In this document: in pieces, positions 11,701-21,946 of the stretch
Layout: the number at the start of each line of letters is the position of its first letter
Position numbering within the stretch: the first letter of the stretch is position 1
NCBI GenBank assembly: GCA_033675265.1
Contig: JAUJYZ010000830.1
Coordinates: 139,907 to 203,906, forward strand
Source: Actinostola sp. cb2023
Taxonomy: Eukaryota > Cnidaria > Anthozoa > Actiniaria > Actinostolidae
DNA length: 64,000 nt
Reading direction: 5' to 3'
Program-made: the position numbers and the translations under genes
The notes under the pieces: generated by a model
Told to the model about the DNA's origin: nothing
The model's database searches: none
What the model saw: only the letters and a program-made list of their open reading frames with translations

Positions 11701-14700
11701 TTTGGGCAGGAATTCTAATTCCTGAGTTCAGGAAAAGTCGAGGAGACAAATACAGTAAAAGCAATGTTTTTTTGTAGTAACAATGATTCTTGTCTTATGT
11801 GTACATTTTACATTTACTCTAACAGCTAAGGAGTCACTTTCCAAATCGTCCAATCATCTTAATTGGATGGTCTATTGGTGCACTAGTCTCCTGTCAGGTA
11901 AACTTTATTAGATTCATACATGTACTGTAGTTTGAATTACTCAGACTGTGCTAATGCCCTTACAATGGATCTCAACATTTGAATGGCTCCCTACAACAAC
12001 GAGTACATGTAAGTGGCTTGTGATCAAAACCCAAATTCTCCTTTGAAATTCAAAGAATCTCAAGAGGATTTAGATTTTGATCACAGTCACTTACTCCGTT
12101 CTTGCAGAGAGCCCTTTTTTGAACAAGCACATGTACTGTATGCATAATTTATCATTACATTGTATCCATTATTCATAGTGTCTCTTGTCACTCGACAATT
12201 GGAATTAAGTTTGTATTACAAAGATGATATTCCATTGACCTGCAAATAGTAGTAACTAATCTAGGCAGGCCAATGGATAACAATAGAACAATAAAAAGAG
12301 AAGAGGGAGTAAAAATAAGTCAATAGATTTCACACAAATATATTATATTTAACACAATTAAGGTGTAAAATATAATTTCATAATTCTAACTTGTAGTGTT
12401 TGAAAAGATGGAATCTTGAAGTGATAGATAGAAATGAAGTGTTATACATGAAAGTTACCATTAAAATTTTTGCGGTTGTTACATATACAGTAGCTTTAGA
12501 AAGGAAAGGAGTAAGAGACACAAATCTCTGGGATTCCAACCCATGACCCTCGGAACTGATCACCGATGCTCTACCAGCTGAGCTACAAGGTCTGACTGGA
12601 AGCAGGCCGTGGGTACCCAGAACTGATCACCGATGCTCTACCAGCTGAGCTATAAGGCCAGACTGGAAGCAGGCCATGGGTACCCAGAACTGATCACCGA
12701 TGCTCTACCAGCTGAGCTATAAGGCCAGACTGGAAGCAGGCCATGGGTACCCAGAACTGATCACCGATGCTCTACCAGCTGAGCTACAAGGTCTGACTGG
12801 AAGCAGGCCGTGGGTACCCAGAACTGATCACCGATGCTCTACCAGCTGAGCTACAAGGTCTGACTGGAAGCAGGCCGTGGGTACCCAGAACTGATCACCG
12901 ATGCTCTACCAGCTGGGCTACAAGGTCTGACTGGAAGCAGGCCATGGGTTTGAATTCCACCAGGGTCAGACATTTTGTTCTCTATCTCCTTTCCTTTCTA
13001 AGGCTAATGATCAGAAGGATTTTATGAGTAATTTACAGCACTTTCCTTTAACTTTCTCTCAAAATCTCAATGATAACGTTTTTGAGCTGTACTCTTTTGG
13101 GCTTTTTGCAGTGTATCACTGGTAGGCATTTTGTGTTCTCACTAACCTGTTACCCTTGTGCAACTACACTAGTTACTGTCAAACCGGATGTTCTCTTCCC
13201 CACGACATTCCAACATTGTGTCACAATATTGCAATGTTGATCGGCAGATTGCTCTGAGCAAGTTGGAACCGTCGCGGCGAAGTTGCTAATTAGTCGCGCC
13301 ATTCAAACTTGTAAACATTGTCAAGTCAAAGCTCTTTTTTTTCTGCAGATGTCTCAAAATATGAATCAAAGTCAAACAACTTCCGTAAAAAAATAGAGAA
13401 AATGTGATCGCTTTGTGGTCGTTAGGTCATTCGCAGGTAGAAATTGGCGAACAAGTAAATATCTCCAAAAGAACAGTTTCTACATGTTTCTAACATCATT
13501 GATCGAGTCTTACAAACTGGATCTCTTCTTCCAGGAAAACCAGGATGGAAAGAACGCACTGTTTCAACTTCTAATGTCGTAGAGTTTATCGAGTATTACA
13601 AAACTTCAAAGCCAACTCCTTCAACGATCAGTGATATCTTTCCCGTACTTTTATTTCGACGCGTCGGTAAACATCAGAACCACTGTTTCTAGCATTTCTA
13701 AATGCTTCAACAAGATGCATTGGTTCATCTGCCTCGATGATGATGATAAAACTGTTGAGTTCTACGTCTTTGTACGCAATTCTCAAATTACTACTTTTCT
13801 CATTCCAGAACGGAACAGCACGTAATATTAACCTCATCAGTTCACTGTAATCGTGAATAGCAGTATCAACAAAAAAACTTGCATAACGATCATCTAGATA
13901 TTGTAGTAGAATTTGGAACATTTTGGAATTGAGCCGTGTGAAGTTATGAACTGAAGTACTGAACGGCGCGACTAATTAGCAACTTCGTCGCGACGGTTCC
14001 AACTTGCTCAGAGCAATCTGCCAATCAACATTGCAATATTGTGACGCAATGTTGGAATATCATGGGGAAGAGAACATCCGGTTTGACAGTAATGTGGATT
14101 TGTATATTTTGTACTTGTAGGTTGCACTGATGGAGAGTGTATGTGCTGTTGTGTGTTTAGGATTTCCTTTGGCTGGCATTGATGGAGTGAGGGGGGTAAG
14201 TGTTTTGAGTTTTTGTTTTTGTTGCATGTACATTGTACCTGTACATTTATAATACTAAAGCACCCTTGTGCAAAATATTGGCATTTTTAATCTGGCAAAA
14301 AGTTTTCTACAACTTATATGTACATGATGTTAAACTTTTTTTTGGTATTTCAGAAAAGAGTGCTGCTTGAAAAATATATAGATAAGTTATGGAGAAAAGT
14401 CAACTGACGTCACCGATTTAGTATAACTCGCAAATGCGAATCTCAAAAACATCCCACTACAGTTTATTTACTTACTTCATACAAATGTATGCAATCGATT
14501 TTCAAAATAAAAAAATAAAAAATTCATATATACTTTAATTTACATTTATAATGACCTAAGTTTCATTTGTGGCACCAAATATGCTTCCAAAAAAGGAATT
14601 TAAAGTCTGATTGCTTTAATACAGGACGTGGAGGATCCTTTGCTGGAACTCAAGACTCCTGTTCTCTTTGTTATTGGTTCACATTCCAACCTTAACTCAC

Positions 14701-17700
14701 AAGAAGACTTAGAGGTGAGTGTAGATTAGTAGGGAGCTTAAGCTTTACAAAATCTATGATGGTGACGTCAACTGGAAGTGTAGTGGTAGTGTGTGTGAGA
14801 GTACAGTGTCTCCCAATTAGTGCGCAAGCACTAAAATACATTGGACACTTAAATAAACAGTTATTACGCTCGCAGCAAAACTAATCTCGGGTGGGCTTCC
14901 TGTGGCATCTTTGATGCTGGCTGAATTCGAGATTTTTGTTAGTCATTCTTCCCTGATGATTTTTCGGAGCCCGCATATACTATGACCAGTGGTGCACGCC
15001 ATGGGTTCTGCAATCGCACGTTGGATGAAATTCGTTGAATTTGGGAAGTCAGTAAATCATGTCAAACTCAATGTTATTCCTTACTGGAAGCATTCATCAA
15101 GGTCACAAACGATTCAGTGACATTTCGAATAGTTTTTCAGCTCTGCTATGTGCTCAGTCATGTCAAGTTCGTCAATGGACGAGTCGAACAGTCGACCAAA
15201 TATTAACCAAAGGAGACAATGTCAGCTGAATGCTCTTGAAACCAACTCATCCCAGATACAGAGACTTTGTCGCTGAACTGTCTACCCAATCGAGCTCGTT
15301 GGTCCGTGGAATTGCCCACTACTGAGACACAATGAGGCAGCCTCCATACTTCACTTTAAATTCAGCCTTGATGGTGAATGCTTTCATGAACGATAGATAT
15401 GCATTTATAAGATTAGATGGCTATATTATGGCTTTAATGTTGCTTTAATGAAGAATATAGATTGTATTTATGCATTTGATTCTCATGCACGTAACTGTTT
15501 TGGTATGCCTAATTAGTCGGGCTTCCTGTGGAAGACCCGACTCTAAAAATGAGAAGCGTTCTTTGTCGTCGTCTTCGTTGGCCTCAAATCCAGCGCATGC
15601 GCCCTGTGCCGGCCGAAGGAGACATGAAGTCTGGCCAAGAAAGATTAGAAAGCACAAACCAATCAGGGAAAGCACTGGAGGTCAAGGGGCCAAAATATAA
15701 GTCTTTTCTCGTCTAAATCTAAATTTAGATTGAAACAGGACGCTCTAGTAGCGTGAAGTCGGGCTATTAACGTTTTTACTGATATACTGTAAAGTTCGCA
15801 GTACTGAAATTGCAAGGAAAGCATGTTCTATCGACGAGTCACGCAACGACGAGCAACCAAAAACTGTTTCAATCGCACTATAAGATATCTATATTTAGTT
15901 CAAATAGGTTACATTTCATTTTTGTAGAAGCGATCGTTTATCTCGTCAAGTAGAAGACATGGTAAATACTCTTGATGATTGTGATATTCTAGAAAAAGCT
16001 ATTCTTGTGCTGGGAGATTTGATTATTGTACATATACAATACTTTATGATCATTCTAAACCATAGTGCGTTAATGAATTACCTTGCCTACGTGTTTGATG
16101 CATTAGTCTAGGGCGCGCGGGCTCTTGCTCGAGCTTTATTGCCATTGACAATATTTCTTTGACAATGGATATATGGTCGAGAGCAAATCAGATTCAGTCG
16201 AGATTACCGATCGCAGCAACCACTGCTTGCTCCAAGAAGCCCGACTTACGCTACTAGAGCGTCTAGTTCAAATGGCACTGCTGTCGTTTTGAAATGCTAT
16301 ATAGGTATGTGCCCCCAAATAGGGTATGGTTTTTGAACCTCCAGATCCTTAAATTGGCTACCATATGTTGCTTTTTCGCCATAAAATAAAATATTCAATC
16401 TTTAATTTGGGTACACTTTTTTTATATTGACTAAAAAATCCGCTTAGCGTAACAGCCAGCGTATGCACTTCTGATATTAGCGATTTCCAAAGGAATACTA
16501 TTCAGTGACAAATCCTTGGAAAGGGTATGAGTTTTCCAATTCCAATTCCAATTCCTCATCCTTAAATAGGGTCAGTGTTTCGACATCCCGGGGACACACC
16601 CCTATCCTAAATTTCCGGTAGTGCCACCCCCCCACCCCCCCGGGGGTCTTAATCTAGTGTGATAACGAATGGTTTTCATTCAAGGCAAACTTCCGAACTT
16701 GATCAATGACCACTTATTGTTTTTTGACTGACCTAATGTTACATGTATGTTCTTACGAAGGAAATGAGAGAACGTTTAAAGACAGACACAAGTTTGTTGA
16801 TCGTTGGAGGGGCAGATGAACAGGTAAGTCTTCTACACGCATGTTGTCAATCTCGTGCAAGAAATGAAAACGGAGTTATCTACACAGTGTACACTGTACA
16901 TGCCTCAAAGCATGTGACTTAAAACAATAGCAATTAGCCACTTTAGAAAGGAGTGGAGGACTGGGAACGAGTTTTAAGAATTAGTCTAATTAAAAAATGA
17001 ACCCCATCACAAGAAAGAGCATATCAGAATTAGTTTCAGGAGTTTGATAGGGTTTGGAGAAGCAGCAACTGAACTGCAGACATTTAAAAACTGCAAAAAT
17101 TACAAAGACATGTATGGTTACTCGGGACAAGCGTCCCTACTAAACATACATTTCTTTGTAATTTTTGCGATTTTTGGAAAGCTGTTACTCATTCAATATC
17201 TAACAAAACCTTTTGAAACTTTGTAATCATGCTAATTCTGATGTGCTCTTTCTTGTGATGGGGTTCATTTTTTAATTAGATTAATTCTTAAAACTCGTCC
17301 CCAGTCCTTCACTCGTTTCTAAAGTGGCTAATAAGCCACCTCCTCCACCAAGTTATGAGACTGCATTATGAGTACAGATGAACCTCCAGTTGCGACTACA
17401 TGTACTCGTAAGCGACCACCTTTCCTAAGCGACCAGTTTTTCAAAATATCAAAAGTTCAGTTTCAATTCAAATCACTATAGTTGGAACCTCTCGTAAGCG
17501 ACCGCGACCGTCACTTACGGGAGTTCGACTGTATTTCGGCTTTTTTTTAAATTAGGATGATTTATGATTTAAATACAATTTCTGCAGAATTACAACATCT
17601 CACAATTTCGTTTTTACTGACCGGTACATGGAGATTGATTCATGAAAAAAGGACGAGATACAATGTACGGGGCTTTCTCAGTATATCACCGTCCTGAATT

Positions 17701-20700
17701 CCTGAAAATTTGAATAACAATAGTTCATATTGTTGTATGCCTCGTTCTACAAAGAGTTCTTGATTTGAATAACAAAGGTTTTTCAGGGTAGTGATATACT
17801 GAGAAAGAGCCCAATGTACATGACCTTCGTTATCTCGTACATGTCGGCTGTACGTTTGTAATGGCGTTAATTAAAATTGTTTTTATCAGTTGCGGCTGCT
17901 GAGAGCTAAGAAAAAAAAAGAGGGTTTAACACAGAGTATGGTGGATCGTTTAATCATGGTAAGCACTTTAGAGTCGTTTTCGTATCTGAGTGGGAAACCT
18001 ACGGCACAGAGTTACGGTCACGGTACGGAATCGAAGACATTGTATTCAACCAATCACAGCGCGCAAAATCATTGCTCAACCAATCAAAATGCTTGGATAC
18101 GGCACCGGCACGAACCGTACCTTAGCTACTTCCCACTCATATGAAAACGACTCTAAAATAGACGTGAAACTGCCAAATCCACTGCACAGAAAAAGATGGC
18201 TGCTGTACATTTTACCACAATCCTTTGAGAACCTAAATCAGTACTACTGGCACACCTACATACAGTCTGACACGTTTACATAAAATAAGCAGGTGGCAGC
18301 TTCACACTTGTGCGGAATTGTAATGCTTTCAAAAGTCTGTTCGAATGTTTCTATGGAATATAGTGTTAGCGCACAAAGGATAATGGTAAAATATACTGAT
18401 CCATCTTGCAAAGAACTTGTAAGTCATTATTATTACTGTTGTTATTATTATTATGTAAATACTTGATGTAATGCCCCATTCACACCAAAATGTGTTCAGT
18501 TAAACTGGGTTAATCTGAGTGCATCTAATTTTACAAGAATCAAACTATCTGGTATTTATACTGTGCAACACAAAGGACAGTTTACCAGCAGTTTTGTGCC
18601 AAATGTTGCGTGGCATTTGTAGATAATTTTCTAAGCCTATCTAGTTAAACCACTTGAAAATGCACAATATCAAATAGAAGTGTTATTTTCTTCTTTTTTT
18701 CAGGACCAAATTGGCGAGTTCCTTGGCAACGTGTTAACGTCTTCAAACAACAGCATGCAACAGCGTAATGATCTTTCTGATGCCGACGAAAGTGAGGTCA
18801 AAAAGAAGAAACGCAAGCGGTCCACGTCACGTGACTTGGCGACTGATATGAGCCTTCCAATTGGCTCTGTGAAGACAAAGGGTTCACAGCAAAGTCCAAG
18901 AAAGTCACAGAAAGTCACCTTGACAGACACTGGTAAGAATGTCATTAAAATACCAGTTGGTGGGGGACTGGGCGCTCTGTCTGGTGTCCGCAACTTAAGT
19001 CAACCAAGCCCCGCCAAGCGCCCAAGAACAAGCAAAGCCAAGGCATCTAAAGCAAATGCACAAACGAGTGCCGGAGTGGGTAGGGGTACCCAGGGGCCTG
19101 ATGCCGCCTCCAAGACAATGGTACCAGGGATCCCCATCAGTGTCGCCGCCTCTGGAGCCAACACAGCTTCACTGACCCAGCAGTCTACTCCAGGTTTTAT
19201 TTCATTGGCTGCTAAAGGCGGTGTCTTGAAAGCAAGTAGTAAATCAACCTTACTTGACAATGTCTGGATCTCCATCCATCATTAAACCTGGTACAGGCTC
19301 GGTTCAATACATAATTAAACCACAGAGCCATCGTCACCTCCCTCTCCCAATAAGCGTGTCGTCAACTGGTGCTGCTAGTCATGTCATTACTACAGCCACA
19401 CAGCCTACCAGTGTGGTATCTGGTGCAGGCATTAGATATGCATCTCTCTCGCCATCCCCGACTTCACCCTTCACTTCAGTGTTGAACTTAAAAGCCAGTG
19501 TTCCATCGCAAGGGATCCTTCAAGGTCTTTCTGGCACCGTTAGCGCGGCTACCACTTCAAGACCGGCTGTTTCCATGTCGACACCTTCATCTATTCCTGG
19601 AATGTGTGTTACCCGTACTGTCCCCACCGAGGCCTTGAAGAGAACCATCTCTGGTAAGCCAGTGGTAGGCCAAGTACTATCATCACAACATATGGGCCTC
19701 TCGATGGCACAGTTGGCATCATATACAGCCAAAACGTCACTTCATACCAGCCACATCAGCACATCAGTACCTGGTAGCCTTGTTCGGTCCACTAGTGCTA
19801 TACAATCGAAAGTCCCTGTGTCGACCGCTGGGCAAATATCAAAGTCATTACAGATGAATAGCCAGAGCTCCAGGGCTATAGGAGGTCATTCTCAAGTTCG
19901 TTATATAGTTGGGCCTTCCTCTACAATAAGTCAGGCCGGTACGGTGTCTCAAGGAGCTGTTCTTGGTACCACGCCAGGAACCACCATACGAGCAGTTAGT
20001 AATGTCCAGCAAGGAAGGGTATCAAGTCAGTCACCTCAGATGTCAGCTATCAAAGGTTTTGCAACCAATACAGGTGTTACTCAGCAGAGATCAAGCCCTT
20101 CTCTGACATCTGGTGCTTCAAAACCCCACAGTGCTGCTGCCAAGGTCCCAGCAACGATAACCTACGTATTGACGACTGCTTCTATGGTGCGGTCGGCCTC
20201 GCCACAAACCAGCATGTCATCCAAACCTCAAGTCTTAAAACCGGGTGGTGGAACAACCGTGACACACGTACTAGCGTCCTCACCCAAGCCAACGCCCGGC
20301 AGCGCCAAGCCTCAAGGGAGCTTTGCTCAAGCTATACCTACTGGCTCGGTGATGCTAAAAGGAGGGACGGTTGTGAGTATGCAGTCGTTGCTAGCAAGGC
20401 TACCACATGGTACTAAGGTGATAACATCGAATTCTACTGATGGGAACAGCAATGTGTATGTGGTGGGGAATGTTCTTACTCAGGTGCAGAACACAGCTAA
20501 CCGACCAAAGCCCGAGACTGTACTACAAAAGACTACTACTTCGACTGCTGTAGCAAGTCTTCCCGGGAGCGTAAAAGCCCCACAACCTGTCAGGGGAACT
20601 GTCATCTCTGTATCTATCCCTACCCCTGTTTCACAAGCAGCGGGGATTGTGTCCAGCCCGAGCATGGTGGCCAGTCCTAGGGTACAGACCACGCAACGTA

Positions 20701-20816
20701 ACCCTACTCCGCAAGCAAATCAACAGTCGGTTCCAATAAGCAAACAACCGGCAGCAGTGAATCAAACACAAACACAAGATTCGACCACTAGCAAGAGCGA
20801 GTCACAGACGAATTAG
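4547..20816 (+). CDS. KANSL3: KANSL3/NSL3 orthologue, 11 coding exons
   Basis: Subunit of the nuclear NSL complex, which pairs with the KAT8/MOF histone H4 acetyltransferase at promoters (family knowledge). Coding exons: 4547-4896, 6291-6381, 7902-8087, 8921-9058, 11257-11481, 11826-11897, 14121-14195, 14625-14714, 16761-16823, 17890-17958, 18704-20816. All introns are GT-AG and the phases agree throughout. Exon 1 carries [19 protein letters not shown], a hallmark of the family. Exons 3-4 give WLHTTLV and [13 protein letters not shown]. Exons 5-10 form the alpha/beta-hydrolase-like fold, and exon 11 a long Ser/Thr/Pro-rich tail. The start at 4547 has an A at -3 and G at +4; an in-frame ATG at 4481 is possible. 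Product about 1,157 residues, longer than my recollection of about 900 for the human protein. One frameshift lies in exon 11. The introns are full of small transposons. Confidence 0.96.
4897..5287. other. Start of KANSL3 intron 1, nothing recognised
   Basis: AT-rich intron sequence with no ORF or inverted repeat that I can support. Confidence 0.5.
5288..5622 (+). repeat. Dispersed repeat R2, copy a (intron 1)
   Basis: Shares a long collinear block with 8333-8720: TTTTGGAGCTGGT, then CCCGATTGTTGTCAG, TGTTTTATACTTTTTT, and a closing GGGCCGGACGG / CCCGTCCGGCCC inverted pair (about 5508-5543 and 5587-5618). Two copies lie in introns 1 and 3 of the same gene. Unclassified element. Confidence 0.8.
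5889..6203. mobile_element. TA-flanked MITE with long TIRs (intron 1)
   Basis: Arms of about 120 bp (5889-6018 and 6083-6203) are inverted repeats; the termini are GAGTACCGAAGTG and CACTTCGGTACTC, each flanked by TA. 315 bp, non-coding, Stowaway/mariner-like by duplication. Confidence 0.85.
6587..6672 (+). repeat. R1-family fragment (intron 2)
   Basis: GACCCGACTCTAAAAATGAG and AGCGCATGCGCCCTGTGCCG match 15532-15615 in the same order. A truncated copy. Confidence 0.65.
6673..7901. other. KANSL3 intron 2 remainder
   Basis: No gene. It holds a degenerate direct duplication (about 7330-7425 and 7660-7735, both containing ATCATGCAAGT and TTGCTTGGAG), a hairpin with TTATTTGATGA arms (7461-7541), an R3-like fragment near 7740 and an (ATT)n tract near 7815-7850. 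Confidence 0.5.
8106..8757. mobile_element. TA-flanked MITE R3, copy a, carrying R2 inside
   Basis: Left end GTGTCGTTTTCATATGAG and right end CTCATACGAAAACAACTC are imperfect inverted repeats flanked by TA (8104-8105, 8758-8759). The left interior matches the complete copy at 17971-18153. R2 copy b (8333-8720) sits inside, so R2 inserted later. Confidence 0.7.
8333..8720 (+). repeat. Dispersed repeat R2, copy b (nested in R3)
   Basis: Collinear with 5288-5622 as described there. This copy has an extra segment, CGGACCGAGCACGTACTGCC, between the two arms of its inverted repeat. Confidence 0.75.
9296..10835. mobile_element. TA-flanked 1.54-kb TIR element with 11-bp subterminal arrays
   Basis: The ends CAGTACTGCTTAGAAG / CTTCTAAGCAGTACTG are inverted repeats flanked by TA (9294-9295, 10836-10837). 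Inside each end lies an array of an 11-bp unit (ACTACACTCAG), short on the left (9337-9420), long on the right (about 10522-10770). No transposase ORF is seen, so it is probably non-autonomous; the CAGT start and TA suggest Tc1/mariner. Located in KANSL3 intron 4. Confidence 0.85.
10838..11110. mobile_element. TA-flanked MITE abutting the previous element
   Basis: The ends ATTGCATAATCGTTGTCGGG and CCCGACAATGATTATGCAAT are inverted repeats. The left TA (10836-10837) is the same TA that closes the 9296-10835 element; the right TA is 11111-11112. A third copy of one end lies at 62200-62290. Confidence 0.85.
11257..17958 (+). CDS. KANSL3: KANSL3 exons 5-10: alpha/beta-hydrolase-like core
   Basis: Exon 5 encodes [15 protein letters not shown], the first strand. 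Exon 6 encodes [16 protein letters not shown], in which GWSIG matches the GxSxG nucleophile elbow. Exon 7 gives [16 protein letters not shown], exon 8 [15 protein letters not shown], exon 9 [10 protein letters not shown] and exon 10 [12 protein letters not shown]. The position that carries the catalytic His in active relatives (GADH-like) is GADE here, so a complete triad is not evident. In these proteins the domain is thought to be structural (family knowledge plus inference). Confidence 0.92.
11523..11682. mobile_element. R3-family MITE, degenerate copy (intron 5)
   Basis: GAGTGGTTTTCGTATGAG at the left and CTCGCATGAAAACAACCTC at the right form the degenerate TIRs of the R3 family; the interior keeps TACGGTATGG and TGTCTTCGATTCC. 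No clear flanking duplication. Confidence 0.55.
12494..13002 (-). repeat. Tandem tRNA-like units inside a TIR element
   Basis: Six units with a 67-bp period (GATGCTCTACCAGCTG at 12565, 12632, 12699, 12766, 12833, 12900). On the minus strand each has a canonical pol III A box (TAGCTCAGCTGG). A B-box-like GGTTGGAATCC occurs at the left end. The whole is bounded by inverted repeats TTAGAAAGGAAAGGAG (12494-12509) and its complement (12987-13002). A tRNA-derived SINE-like repeat, not functional tRNA genes: each unit is too short and lacks an acceptor stem. Confidence 0.75.
13176..14089 (+). mobile_element. TA-flanked 914-bp element with about 125-bp TIRs and a transposase relic
   Basis: The ends CTGTCAAACCGGATG and CATCCGGTTTGACAG start long inverted repeats (13176-13300 and about 13965-14089), flanked by TA. 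On the plus strand 13425-13490 reads [20 protein letters not shown], a helix-turn-helix like the N-terminus of Tc1/mariner-type transposases, followed by stops and a frame change. A decayed autonomous element or internal-deletion derivative in KANSL3 intron 6. Confidence 0.8.
14262..14458 (+). repeat. R4 repeat fragment (intron 7)
   Basis: Matches 51590-51740 over ACCTTGTGCAAA..., TTTAATCTGGCAAAAAG, TACATGATGTT and CAACTGACGTCAC, and ends with CATCCCACTA like 52142-52152. A truncated member of the TA-flanked element at 51501-52150. Confidence 0.7.
14779..14955 (+). repeat. Fragment of the 75-bp unit plus GGGCTTCCTGTG module
   Basis: 14779-14860 matches 885-960. It continues into CGCAGCAAAACTAATCTCG, then the 12-mer at 14893-14904 and ATGCTGGCTGAATTCGAG; this latter part recurs inverted at 36120-36215. 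An interspersed repeat in intron 8. Confidence 0.65.
15515..16268 (+). repeat. R1 repeat, longest copy (intron 8)
   Basis: It opens with GTCGGGCTTCCTGTGGAAGA and closes with AGAAGCCCGACTTACGC plus GCGTCTAGTT. The left part matches 6587-6672 and 15789-15921 matches 50-182. ORFs inside are short and not convincing. Confidence 0.65.
16937..17338. mobile_element. TA-flanked MITE, about 88-bp TIRs (intron 9)
   Basis: GCCACTTTAGAAAGGAGTGG at the left and CACTCGTTTCTAAAGTGGC at the right begin long inverted repeats, flanked by TA (16935-16936, 17339-17340). Non-coding, 402 bp. Confidence 0.85.
17670..17811. mobile_element. Short inverted-repeat element (intron 9)
   Basis: GGGCTTTCTCAGTATATCAC (17671) pairs with GTGATATACTGAGAAAGAGCCC ending at 17810. 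The interior has duplicated TTTGAATAACAA. 140 bp, non-coding. Confidence 0.65.
17971..18153. mobile_element. R3 MITE, complete copy (intron 10)
   Basis: 183 bp with TIRs GAGTCGTTTTC / GAAAACGACTC flanked by TA (17969-17970, 18154-18155). Starts 12 bases after the exon 10 donor. The interior TACGGTCACGGTACGG is shared with the intron 3 copy. Confidence 0.85.
18156..18703. other. KANSL3 intron 10 remainder
   Basis: No gene or repeat recognised. It ends in a pyrimidine-rich tract and CAG acceptor at 18701-18703. Confidence 0.5.
18704..20816 (+). CDS. KANSL3: KANSL3 exon 11, with one frameshift
   Basis: Terminal exon: [14 protein letters not shown] completes the conserved core, then a basic [12 protein letters not shown] stretch (possible nuclear localisation signal) and a long low-complexity Ser/Thr/Pro/Val/Gln-rich tail. 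The frame entered from exon 10 stops at 19285. A second frame, open from 19230, continues in the same style to the TAG-type stop at 20814-20816. The shift lies between 19230 and 19284; the exon is one base longer than a multiple of three. An assembly indel is likelier than a real break, because the second half is intact over 520 codons. Confidence 0.88.
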
Positions 20817-20830
20817 GAAATAACGTGAAA

Positions 20831-20836
20831 AATAAA
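20831..20836 (+). promoter_or_regulatory. Polyadenylation signal AATAAA
   Basis: AATAAA 15 bases after the KANSL3 stop codon. Very short 3' UTR if used. It lies at the edge of the minisatellite that follows. Confidence 0.6.
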
Positions 20837-20859
20837 GTGTATATATTACATATGATAGT

Positions 20860-21945
20860 ACAGAAAGCATTGGGACATTATTGGAGCAGTTGTCCAACCC
20901 CTGCCCTAGGATACAGACCACACAACCAAACCCTCTGCAAACTAATCAACAGTGATTGCAATATTAGCAAATAACGAAAACTAACGTGTATATAGTACAG
21001 GAAGCATTGCGACATTATTGGAGCAGTTGTCCAACCCCTGCCCTAGGATACAGACCACACAACCAAACCCTCTGCAAACTAATCAACAGTGATTGCAATA
21101 TTAGCAAATAACGAAAACTAACGTGTATATAGTACAGGAAGCATTGGGACATTATTGGAGCAGTTGTCCAACCCCTGCCCTAGGATACAGACAAACCAAA
21201 CCCTCTGCAAACTAATCAACAGTGATTGCAAAATTAGCAAATGACGAAAAATAACGTGTATATAGTGCAGAAAGCATTGGGACATTATTGGAGCAGTTAT
21301 CCAACCCCTGCCCTAGGATACAGACAAACCAAACCCTCTGCAAACTAATCAACAGTGATTGCAAAATTAGCAAATGACGAAAAATAACGTGTATATAGTG
21401 CAGAAAGCATTGGGACATTATTGGAGCAGTTATCCAACCCCTGCCCTAGGATACAGACAAACCAAACCCTCTGCAAACTAATCAACAGTGATTGCAAAAT
21501 TAGCAAATGACGAAAAATAACGTGTATATAGTGCAGAAAGCATTGGGACATTATTGGAGCAGTTATCCAACCCCTGCCCTAGGATACAGACAAACCAAAC
21601 CCTCTGCAAACTAATCAACAGTGATTGCAAAATTAGCAAATGACGAAAAATAACGTGTATATAGTGCAGAAAGCATTGGGACATTATTGGAGCAGTTGTC
21701 CAACCCCTGTCCTAGGATACAGACCACACAACCAAACCCTCTGCAAACTAATCAACAGTGATTGCAAAATTAGCAAATGACGAAAAATAACGTGTATATA
21801 GTGCAGAAAGCATTGGGACATTATTGGAGCAGTTGTCCAACCCCTGCCCTAGGATACAGACAAACCAAACCCTCTGCAAACTAATCAACAGTGATTGCAA
21901 TGAGCAAATCACGTGTATATAGTGCAGAAAGCATTGGGACAGCTA
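20860..21945 (+). repeat. 133-bp minisatellite derived from the KANSL3 3' end
   Basis: About eight units, with period 133 in the central copies (ORF copies at 21212, 21345 and 21478 are identical). The unit core CCTAGGATACAGACCACACA, followed by CTCTGCAAACTAATCAACAG, is a diverged copy of coding bases about 20675-20730 of exon 11. The remainder (ATTGGGACATTATTGG, ACGTGTATATA) resembles the 3' UTR at 20821-20880. ORFs in the array are artefacts. Confidence 0.85.
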
Positions 21946-21946
21946 A

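Noticed and set aside
12541..12960. Cluster of functional tRNA genes
   Set aside because: Units are only 67 bp, lack a proper acceptor stem and 3' terminator, and are in perfect tandem; SINE-like instead.
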